Both the position numbers and the translations under genes were made by a program. DNA of 28,324 bases from Ruixingdingia sedimenti (lineage in GTDB: Bacteria > Pseudomonadota > Alphaproteobacteria > Rhodobacterales > Rhodobacteraceae). Of this stretch, positions 7,157 to 14,329 are shown in pieces (the stretch's first letter is position 1; the number at the start of each line of letters is the position of its first letter). The DNA is taken from positions 1-28,324 of the forward strand of contig NZ_JAVKPH010000037.1 in the NCBI RefSeq assembly GCF_031432425.1. Direction: 5' to 3'. The notes beneath the pieces were generated by a model that worked only from the letters and a program-made list of their open reading frames with translations, made no database searches and was not told the DNA's origin.

Positions 7157-7356
7157 GGGCGTGGGTCCGAATGGCGGTCGAAGTGAACATGGCTCGCGCC
7201 GTTCTCCAAGACGCCTTCGGTATGTCGCCCCGTCGGATCCAGGGTCTGTGGCTGACCGTCAAGACCTTGGAGCGTGAACAAGAAAAGAGGGCCGCCATCG
7301 TCGCGAGGGCTGCCCAGGCGGACGAGAAATCGTTCGGAAAATGGATGCAAAGCTGA
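6725..7356 (+). CDS. Tail assembly chaperone GT, -1 frameshift product
   Basis: If ribosomes slip by -1 at or near GCC AAA AAG (7142-7150), the product is 142 residues of G followed by about 68 from the -1 frame, starting GLRAWVRMAVEVNMARAVL and ending EKSFGKWMQS at TGA 7354-7356. The added part has the short helical, charged look of T domains (FGMSPRRIQGLWLTVKTLEREQEKRA) and no good start codon of its own with a ribosome site. Its stop overlaps the tape measure start. A G/GT pair made by slippage is widely conserved in long-tailed phages. The exact slip point is inferred. Confidence 0.7.
7143..7150 (+). promoter_or_regulatory. Probable -1 ribosomal frameshift site (CCAAAAAG)
   Basis: In the G frame this reads C-AAA-AAG, two codons before the GCC-TGA end. 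The A-site codon AAG re-pairs perfectly as AAA after a -1 slip; the P-site codon would re-pair as CAA with a first-base mismatch. It is thus close to, but not, the ideal A-AAA-AAG heptamer. GAAGGGGA at 7122-7129 is a weaker alternative. Confidence 0.5.
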
Positions 7357-10300
7357 TGGCTAAGCCTGACGACAAACTGGTCTTCGTAGTCGACGGCAAC
7401 GTGAAGTCTGCCGAGCAGGCCATGCGTGGCCTGGACCAAGCCATCAAGAAAGTCGGCGGTTCCGCAGACATCACCCAGACGGCCCTCTCGGATCTTCAAC
7501 AAGCCGCCAACGAGGCGGCCGTCAAAGCAGAAGCCGCCGCCCATCGCCAGGTAGAAGCCCAAGCACGGGCCACGGCCGCCGTCGAAGAGCACAAAGCGGC
7601 GCAAGCCAAAGTCGCCGACGCCGTCGAAGCCGCCGCGCAGGACCGCATTGCGGCGGAGAAAAAGGTCCAGGCCGTCGTCGACGCCGCGATGCAGGACCAG
7701 CTCGCAGAAGTCCAGGCACTCGCCCGCGCCCAAGAGCGCTTGAACGAAGTCCGCAACGGGACCAAAGGCGACCGATCAAAAGGGGCCGTCGAAGCCCGGC
7801 GCGTGGCAAACGAAGAGGTCAAAGCCGCCCGCGCCGCCCTTGCTGCGAAACAGGAAGCCGCCGCCGCTGGCATCGCGGCCGCGCGGAAAGAGGCCAAGGA
7901 ACGCGCCGCCGCTGGCGCCGCTTCGGTCAAGGCCGCGAAGGACGAAGCCAGCCTGAAGCTGGCCGCGTCGAAGGAAGCCGGCCGCGCCGCGCGTGCGACT
8001 GCCCGTGAGGCCTTGGTTGCCACGGCCGAAGTCGAGCGTCGCATCGCCGCCGCGCAGAAACTCGTCGACAAACTCGAACGGCAGGCGTCGCCAGAGGGCC
8101 AGCGCGACCAGGCGTTTAAGAGCTTCCGCGTCCAGCGTGATGCCGCAATCCGCGAGCGCATCGCGGAAATGGAACGGCTCCGTGATGCGGCCCTGGCCGA
8201 CGCCAGCCTGGAAGCCAACGAACGCGCCCAAATCGAAGCGGCGTCGAACGCGGCTATTGCCCGCGAGCGGGCGAAGCTGAACGCCGCCGAAATCCGCGCC
8301 ATGGACCGGCTGGGCCTGCGCAGGAAGCAGCAAATCGAGGAAGAAATCGCCCAGGTTCGCAAGGCTGGGCAAGACGCGGCATCGGTCCACGCCAAAGGTT
8401 CGGCCGAGCGTGTGCGCATCGAACGCGCGACCGCCGCGCAAATCAAACGGCTGAACGACGAGTTGGCCTCTGCCACGGCGTCCGCCTTCACGCAGCGTAT
8501 GCAGGCGGCTGCCCAAGGCCTTCAAGGGCTTGGAGAGAGCCTGACGAACGCAGGTCAGGCGCTGGCACCGGCGTCCCTCGCGGCTGGGGCTGCGTTGGGG
8601 TTCTCGGTCCGCGACGCCGCGAACTTCGAGCAGCAAGTCCAGAACGTGAAGGCCTTGTATCGGTCGGCGTCCGAAGAGCAGCTTGCCGCTTTGGAGGCCA
8701 TGGTCCGCGAACGCGGCGTGAACAACAAGAGCTTCGACGCCCAGGAAATCGGCAAAGCTGCCGAGATCCTCGCTTCGCAGGACGTGACCCTCGAGGACGT
8801 CATGGGCGGCGCGCTTGACGCCGTCATTTCCGCCGCTGCGGGGACGGGCGCGGACATCGAGTCCGCCGCGAAACTGGTGACCCAAGCCGGGAACGTCTTC
8901 GGCGTGGCCGCCAAGGACTTGCAGGGCGTCGCTGACACCGCCTCCGGCCTTTTGGACATCTCGAAGTTTGGCGTTCAGGACCTGGCCCTTGCTATGGCCC
9001 AAGGCGGATCCGTCGCCAAGACTGCCGGCCTCGAGTTTGAAGAATTTGCGGCCATCATCGGCATCATGTCGAAGTCGTTCGAAAGCGGTTCCGACGCGGG
9101 CACGTCGCTTAAAACGTTCATCCAGTCTCTGACGAACGACACCAAGGCGGCGGTCGCCGCCCGCAAACTGCTCGGCTTCGACCCCTTCGACCAAAACGGC
9201 GAGCTGCGTGACCCGCGCGAGCTCATCGCGGCCTTGGAGCGCGCGAAGGGCAAGCTGACGACCGAAGAGTTCATCGGCGCCCTTACCGACCAGTTCGGAT
9301 CTGACGCTGCCCGCGCGGCCGCATCGCTCGCCAACGGCGGCGTGGCTGGCTACGACGCCGCCATCGCTGGCGTCCAAAAGGGCGACGCCGAAGCCTCGCG
9401 CGCTATCCGGGAGCAGGGCCTGAACGCGGAGCTCAACGCGCTCGGCAACGCAGTCAAGGAGCTGAACATCGCCGTCGGTGAGTCCGGAATCCTGGCCGCA
9501 ATGACCGATGTCGTGAAGGGGGTGACGGAACTCGTCAAGTGGGTCGCCGAATTGAACCCCGCCATCCTGCGGTGGGCGACTTACATTTTGATGGTCGGCG
9601 CCGCGCTCGCGCCAGTGCTCATCGTGGTTGGTAAAACCGTCTGGGCCCTCGGCCAGCTGGGTATCACCCTCACCAGCATTTCTGCCTGGTTCTCGTCCGC
9701 AGGTGCCGCGTTCACCGCGTTCCGTCTGTGGCTCATGGGTCTGTTGCCGTCCAGCGCTGCGGCGATGTCGGCGCTTACCTCGGTCATCGGCGCAATCAAG
9801 GCGGTCGGCCTCGCCGTCCTCGCCATTCCTGGGTTGCCCTACATTCTCCTCGGCCTCGGCGCCGCTGCGCTCATCTACGCATTCTGGGACCAAATCACGG
9901 GCGTTCTCACATCGCTTTTCGACTGGATTACCGAGAAGTGGAACGCCTTTTGGAACTCCATCGGCGAGAAGAAGATCTTCGGCAAGAAGGTCGGCGACGT
10001 CTGGGACCAGTCCGTCATCGGCAGCATCGTCAACACCGTCACAGGCTATGAAGACAACGCCCCCGCGTTCTCCGACGGCGGCCGCGTCCGTGGCCCCGGC
10101 ACCAGCCGGTCGGACTCCATCTGGGCACGCCTGTCCGATGGCGAGAACGTCACGAACGCCCGGGCGTCCCGCTTCTGGGGGCAGGGCTTCATGGACGCGG
10201 TCAACAACATGGACCCCAGCGCGGTGCTCGCCCCGGTGGCCGTTCCGGTCCGCGACCAGGCGCCGCTCGCTGAACTCCACCCGGTGACCCTGAAAATCGG

Positions 10301-10415
10301 GCCCGAAAACTTCGGGGGCTTTTTCGGCACCCCGCACGCCGTGGAGCAAATCCAGCGCCACCTCACACGCCAATCGAACACCCGCTACGCAAGCCCCTCG
10401 AGGTCCGACCAATGA
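7356..10415 (+). CDS. Tape measure protein
   Basis: About 1,019 aa; the length sets the tail length. Roughly the first 380 residues are an Ala/Lys/Glu-rich coiled coil, typical of this family. Residues about 400-640 match the phage minor tail/TP901 core (SVRDAANFEQQVQNVKALY, AQEIGKAAEILASQDVT, GFDPFDQNGELRDPRELI). From about 700 to 840 there are several hydrophobic segments (AILRWATYILMVGAALAPVL, AIPGLPYILLGLGAAALIYA) that could enter the host membrane during DNA delivery. The C-terminus carries FSDGGRVRGPGTSRSDSI, a motif common at tape-measure ends. ATG 7356 shares a base with the T-frame stop (TGATG); ATG 7341 is an in-frame alternative five codons earlier. Confidence 0.9.
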   Translation: MAKPDDKLVFVVDGNVKSAEQAMRGLDQAIKKVGGSADITQTALSDLQQAANEAAVKAEAAAHRQVEAQARATAAVEEHKAAQAKVADAVEAAAQDRIAAEKKVQAVVDAAMQDQLAEVQALARAQERLNEVRNGTKGDRSKGAVEARRVANEEVKAARAALAAKQEAAAAGIAAARKEAKERAAAGAASVKAAKDEASLKLAASKEAGRAARATAREALVATAEVERRIAAAQKLVDKLERQASPEGQRDQAFKSFRVQRDAAIRERIAEMERLRDAALADASLEANERAQIEAASNAAIARERAKLNAAEIRAMDRLGLRRKQQIEEEIAQVRKAGQDAASVHAKGSAERVRIERATAAQIKRLNDELASATASAFTQRMQAAAQGLQGLGESLTNAGQALAPASLAAGAALGFSVRDAANFEQQVQNVKALYRSASEEQLAALEAMVRERGVNNKSFDAQEIGKAAEILASQDVTLEDVMGGALDAVISAAAGTGADIESAAKLVTQAGNVFGVAAKDLQGVADTASGLLDISKFGVQDLALAMAQGGSVAKTAGLEFEEFAAIIGIMSKSFESGSDAGTSLKTFIQSLTNDTKAAVAARKLLGFDPFDQNGELRDPRELIAALERAKGKLTTEEFIGALTDQFGSDAARAAASLANGGVAGYDAAIAGVQKGDAEASRAIREQGLNAELNALGNAVKELNIAVGESGILAAMTDVVKGVTELVKWVAELNPAILRWATYILMVGAALAPVLIVVGKTVWALGQLGITLTSISAWFSSAGAAFTAFRLWLMGLLPSSAAAMSALTSVIGAIKAVGLAVLAIPGLPYILLGLGAAALIYAFWDQITGVLTSLFDWITEKWNAFWNSIGEKKIFGKKVGDVWDQSVIGSIVNTVTGYEDNAPAFSDGGRVRGPGTSRSDSIWARLSDGENVTNARASRFWGQGFMDAVNNMDPSAVLAPVAVPVRDQAPLAELHPVTLKIGPENFGGFFGTPHAVEQIQRHLTRQSNTRYASPSRSDQ

Positions 10416-12340
10416 CCCAGTTTCCTTGGAAAATCACACGCGGTGGTCAGGAGATCTACTTCCCCGAGGGCAGCCGCCGGTTCGTGTCCGTGAGCGTCGA
10501 GCAAATCGCTGGCGACGGCCGCCTGGACCGCGCCATTGACGGCAGCGCCATCTGGCTTGGCGACGCGGCATTTCGTCGGCACGCCGTCACGCTCTCCTGC
10601 CAAGGCCACACCACCGCGCCCGTGTTCGACGTCTGGCCGGGCCAAGTGGTCACACTCGAAGCGCCGGTCGAGTTCGCCGTCGCAGGTCCGTCCGCGACGC
10701 TGGCCTATGACCCCGTCGCCGGTTCGGTTTACGGCGTCGACGCCGACGACAACCGTCTGCCTGGAACGACCGTCGCCGGCCGTGTGGTGTCATGCCCTGG
10801 TGCCGTCGCGCTGCGGTATCGCCCGGTCATGCAATGCGTCGTTGCCAGCCGCAACGCTGACAAGACCCAAAACCGCGCAGACGCAGGGTGGACAATCCGT
10901 CTGGAAGACCTGAGTGGCGCGGAGACTGGCATCGGCGAAGACGGCGACACCATCACGTTCGCCGCGCCGGGCCTGCAAAACTACACGGCTGGCGAGGCGT
11001 TTTCGTTGTCGCTCTCTGGCAGCGTGACGTCCTCGACTGGCCTGCCAATAACGTTCGACATCGTGTCGGGCGCTCTCCCGGCTGGCCTGACCATGAACAG
11101 CGCGGGCGTCATCTCTGGGACGCCGACCGCCCATGGTGTGTCCGTTGCCGTTGTGCGCGCGCAGTCCGGCGGTGTCGCAGCGACGCAAACCGTCCCGTTC
11201 TACGACGCGCTGCCGACCATCACTTCGAACGGAATCTCCCTTCAGGAATACGCCGTTGACACGGCCTATTCGCTGGACCTGAACACGCTCGTCGACGTCA
11301 CGGGGACCGATGAAGAACCGGTGTTCGCGCTGGTCTCGGGAAGCGTGCCGACGGGCCTGTCGCTCGCTGATGGGGTGCTGTCAGGAACGCCGACGTCGTT
11401 TGGCGCTGTGGCTGCGACGTTCAGTGCGACCTTGCCGACCGGGCAGTCCACGGAACTGACTGTCGCTTTCTTCCTGCAAAACCCTGACTTTTACCCTGAC
11501 GCAGTCATTTTGGGTGGCACTGCGCAGACCTGGGTCGACAGTGCGGCTTTTCTCAACACCACCTACGACGCCTGCGATTTTACTGCGAGCGGTGTGCTCA
11601 CCGTGCTGCAGGCTGGGTGGGTGGAATACATCATAGTTGGCGGCGGTGGCGGCGGCGGTTCCGTGTCCTCGACAGCTGGCGGTGGCGGCGGCAGCGCCGG
11701 CGGCTTCCGCCGGGAGCGCATATACCTGCCTGTCGGCACTTACACCGTCACTATTGGCGGCGGTGGCGGCCCCGGCGCTGCAGGCAGCATTACGTCCTTT
11801 GGTGCGGTGGGACTGACGGGTGCAAACATTTTTGGCGGGACCCGCGGCGGAACAACGAGCCAAGCTGGCGTTGGCTCGTCTGGCTCGTCTGGGTCGGGCG
11901 GCGGCGGCTCGGCAACAGCAGGGGGTGCCGGTGGCGTCGCATCAGCCTCCGACTACGGCTCGAACGGCGGAGCAGGAAACACCAGCTCCACGGCGGCATC
12001 GCAAAACGGCGGCGGCGGTGGAGGATTCTCTGAGGCTGGCCTGCCCGGATCGAACGGCCGCGGCCATGGTGGCGGCGGAGTCAAGGTTCGACTGTGGGAA
12101 ACGCTCGTATTCTGCGGCGGAGGCGGCGGTGGCGCGGGCAACGGAGGCAGCAACAACGGCGCCGGCGGCGCCGGCGGCGGCGGGAACGGTGGTTCGTCGA
12201 ACGCCAGCGGCGCATCCGCCGCCGCTAACACCGGCGGCGGGGGTGGCGGTGCTGGCGGCGGCCCATCGGGTTCGCGCACCGGCGGACAGGGCGGCAGCGG
12301 CCGCGCGATATTCATCGTCAAGAGAAGGACGGCTTCTTAA
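10412..12340 (+). CDS. Tail-tip protein with Ig-like repeats and polyglycine adhesin domain
   Basis: A 642-aa protein just after the tape measure, overlapping it by 4 nt. Residues 1-185 form a beta-rich domain in the place of a distal tail protein (family not recognised). Two putative-Ig (He_PIG/cadherin-like) repeats follow: LPAGLTMNSAGVISGTPTAHG near 222 and VPTGLSLADGVLSGTPTSFG near 312. Residues about 410-632 are a glycine-rich domain with Gly runs up to seven separated by short strands such as IYLPVGTYTVTIGG, ending RAIFIVKRRTAS. Such domains occur at the tips of phage adhesins, including T-even-like gp38 proteins where glycine helices form a sandwich that displays variable loops. Host recognition is therefore inferred. 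Confidence 0.7.
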   Translation: MTQFPWKITRGGQEIYFPEGSRRFVSVSVEQIAGDGRLDRAIDGSAIWLGDAAFRRHAVTLSCQGHTTAPVFDVWPGQVVTLEAPVEFAVAGPSATLAYDPVAGSVYGVDADDNRLPGTTVAGRVVSCPGAVALRYRPVMQCVVASRNADKTQNRADAGWTIRLEDLSGAETGIGEDGDTITFAAPGLQNYTAGEAFSLSLSGSVTSSTGLPITFDIVSGALPAGLTMNSAGVISGTPTAHGVSVAVVRAQSGGVAATQTVPFYDALPTITSNGISLQEYAVDTAYSLDLNTLVDVTGTDEEPVFALVSGSVPTGLSLADGVLSGTPTSFGAVAATFSATLPTGQSTELTVAFFLQNPDFYPDAVILGGTAQTWVDSAAFLNTTYDACDFTASGVLTVLQAGWVEYIIVGGGGGGGSVSSTAGGGGGSAGGFRRERIYLPVGTYTVTIGGGGGPGAAGSITSFGAVGLTGANIFGGTRGGTTSQAGVGSSGSSGSGGGGSATAGGAGGVASASDYGSNGGAGNTSSTAASQNGGGGGGFSEAGLPGSNGRGHGGGGVKVRLWETLVFCGGGGGGAGNGGSNNGAGGAGGGGNGGSSNASGASAAANTGGGGGGAGGGPSGSRTGGQGGSGRAIFIVKRRTAS

Positions 12341-12561
12341 TGTCCAACGTTCGCATCGCGCTCGTGAGCGCTGAAAACATTGTGGAAAACGTCATCGAAA
12401 TCCCGGAGGGGCAGGGGCCGGAATACGCTTCTGAAATTCTTAGCCTGCCCGGAAATTGGGTGGTCGACACATTTGGGGAGGCCGGTCCTGGCGCCCTATT
12501 TGACCAGGCAACAGGGCGGTTCTCGCCGCCCGATATGCCCATCGAGGAGCCCACGGAATGA
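12340..12561 (+). CDS. Small tail-fibre-associated protein
   Basis: A 73-aa acidic protein starting at ATG 12340, which shares a base with the upstream TAA (TAATG). It has the layout NVRIALVSAENIVENVIEIPEG then a tryptophan segment, VVDTFGEAGPGALFDQATGRF and a Pro-rich end SPPDMPIEEPTE. Proteins of this layout (short strand with V-x-N-V-I, then G-x-x-Y/F-D-x-x-T-G-x-F-x-P-P) are common beside phage tail fibres and may be assembly factors or tip components; function is unproven. Tight coupling on both sides suggests it acts with the adhesin before it or the hub after it. Confidence 0.6.
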   Translation: MSNVRIALVSAENIVENVIEIPEGQGPEYASEILSLPGNWVVDTFGEAGPGALFDQATGRFSPPDMPIEEPTE

Positions 12562-14327
12562 GCGTCCCCTACGTCGCCATCGTCTCCCCCACAGAAGAGT
12601 GGAACCCCGCCGTCCACCAGCGGCGGGACCTGCTGCCGCTGTCCCTCGAAATCGAGGGGCGGGACTCGTCGGTGCCCACGGCGACGCTGTCGGTTCAGAA
12701 TCCGAACCTCGCGCCGTCGGAGCTGTCCGACAAGAGGATCCTCATTTCGGACCGTGGCCGTCTCATCTTTGACGGTATCCTTGAACCGGCGCCCATTGGC
12801 TTGGTCGACGACGTCATCACGCTCCTGGCGAACGCCCGACCGCCGGTCGAAGAGGACCTGAAAGCGGCCATGAACGCCCTGGCGACGCCGCTGAAAGTGA
12901 GCCCATATTGGGAGCCTCTCTGCGTCCCCCAGGGTCAAGAGGAAGAGTGGTCGGAAATCCTCGCGGCCCGCGCCTCGGTCGTGGCCCACAGCCGCATCCA
13001 GGGCGCGCCGTCGGTTGTCGACGCGCTGACCGGTTCCACCGTGCTGACCGTGAAGCCGCGCAAGGGACGCGTGCGCTACCAGGAGGGCGAGAAAATCGCC
13101 GGAACCTACGGCGTGAAATTGAAAGCCGCGTGGAAGGAACTGGTCACGCAGCCTATCGAACTGAACATCAAGTCTGAAGACTCCTCGGGGATCTTCGACA
13201 GACTTGAGACATACACTTGGGAGGGCATCGTCGAGAACTTCCCGAAAGCGGGCGACACCCTGGGCGACGGCTTCTCCGTGCTCCGCTCCGAATGTGAGCT
13301 TGACGTGGAAGACGACCGCGCCGACCCGCCGGTCATCGTTCCTGTCGAGGAATTCGTTGCCAGCTTCGTCCCTGGCGAAGCGGAGCTGGATCCCTTCATC
13401 AAAAAACTTGGAACCCAGAAAGTGAAGTTCCAATGCGCCGCCATCCGCGCGCGCCTCAACCTGGAATACCGCTGGGAAGCGGAGCGCACGGAAACCGCTG
13501 AATTCAAATTCCCCATCGTCGCGCAGCCCGGCGCAACGAACGCCGAGGAGAACATTGAAGAATTGAGCCTTCGCCCGCTGACCGACGGAACCGGCGCGCG
13601 CTCCTGGCAGCCGAACACCGCATACGAAGTCGGCGACGAAATCGCCGATGGCCGGTTCATCTACCGCTGCCGCGTCGACCACACCTCGGGAGCCACCCGG
13701 ACCGGGGCAGAGTGGGTCTTTGTCGGCGAGACGAACTATCTTGCTGCGCGCCGTATCTCCTCCTTCTTCCGCTCCGCCCGGGGCGCGGCCGTCCTCGCGC
13801 ACGCACTGGAACGGGCCAAGACCCGCGCCCGTTTCGCTGCCCGCAAGGTCCGTGTGTCGTTCGAAGCCGCCATGCCGAAACCGTGGCACGTCACAGAAGA
13901 CATGCGCATCGCGCTTGATGCGGGCCCCGCGCCCAACCGACTCCCAGGCGGCTACGCCACCGGCCGCTTGGTCGAATACCGCCTGACGTGGGACCGTGGC
14001 GAGCGCTTGTTCTCAGGCGTCATCGCATGCTGCGTAGGCACCGGCGTCCTGTCTGAACCGACGCTGGGTGCCGTCACCGGCAGCGCTCCTGGCGCCTCTG
14101 GCCGTGTCGAAGTGGTCGTCGAGAACGACCGTGAAGCGCAGCGCGAGGCGCTGGAAAACGCGCAGACGGTCGTCGAGGGCGAGCCCTCGTTCAACCTCGA
14201 ACAGCTGCCCGAAACCATCATCCGCATCACCACGACGCCGGCCGCAGCAACCAGTTTTGAGAGCGACATTTCTGTCCCTATTTCCGGTTCGCTGGGGTTC
14301 CCGCTCCAGGCCCCCATTGAGGTTTGA
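12558..14327 (+). CDS. Tail hub / tip protein with inserted carbohydrate-binding-like module
   Basis: A 589-aa protein overlapping the previous gene by 4 nt. The N-terminal 100 residues (LPLSLEIEGRDSSVPTATLS, GRLIFDGILEPAPIGLVDDV) and the later part (SSFFRSARGAAVLAHALERA, MRIALDAGPAPNRLPGGY) look like tail hub proteins that close the tube and anchor fibres, but I cannot name the family with certainty. Residues about 348-391 form a compact module, SWQPNTAYEVGDEIADGRFIY then CRVDHTSG, ending in EWVFVGE. This is the pattern of chitin-binding type 3/CBM5-12 modules (W-x-x-x-x-x-Y-x-x-G-D-x-V). It may bind surface glycan. The last 60 residues are acidic and probably helical. Confidence 0.62.
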   Translation: MSVPYVAIVSPTEEWNPAVHQRRDLLPLSLEIEGRDSSVPTATLSVQNPNLAPSELSDKRILISDRGRLIFDGILEPAPIGLVDDVITLLANARPPVEEDLKAAMNALATPLKVSPYWEPLCVPQGQEEEWSEILAARASVVAHSRIQGAPSVVDALTGSTVLTVKPRKGRVRYQEGEKIAGTYGVKLKAAWKELVTQPIELNIKSEDSSGIFDRLETYTWEGIVENFPKAGDTLGDGFSVLRSECELDVEDDRADPPVIVPVEEFVASFVPGEAELDPFIKKLGTQKVKFQCAAIRARLNLEYRWEAERTETAEFKFPIVAQPGATNAEENIEELSLRPLTDGTGARSWQPNTAYEVGDEIADGRFIYRCRVDHTSGATRTGAEWVFVGETNYLAARRISSFFRSARGAAVLAHALERAKTRARFAARKVRVSFEAAMPKPWHVTEDMRIALDAGPAPNRLPGGYATGRLVEYRLTWDRGERLFSGVIACCVGTGVLSEPTLGAVTGSAPGASGRVEVVVENDREAQREALENAQTVVEGEPSFNLEQLPETIIRITTTPAAATSFESDISVPISGSLGFPLQAPIEV

Positions 14328-14329
14328 CC

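Noticed and set aside
7776..10412. 878-aa open frame on the minus strand opposite the tape measure
   Set aside because: Shadow caused by codon bias of the coiled-coil-rich tape measure gene; no recognisable domains.
11640..12310. GGC/GGT-rich stretch as a DNA repeat array
   Set aside because: It encodes the polyglycine domain in one frame, with irregular spacing and no fixed repeat unit.
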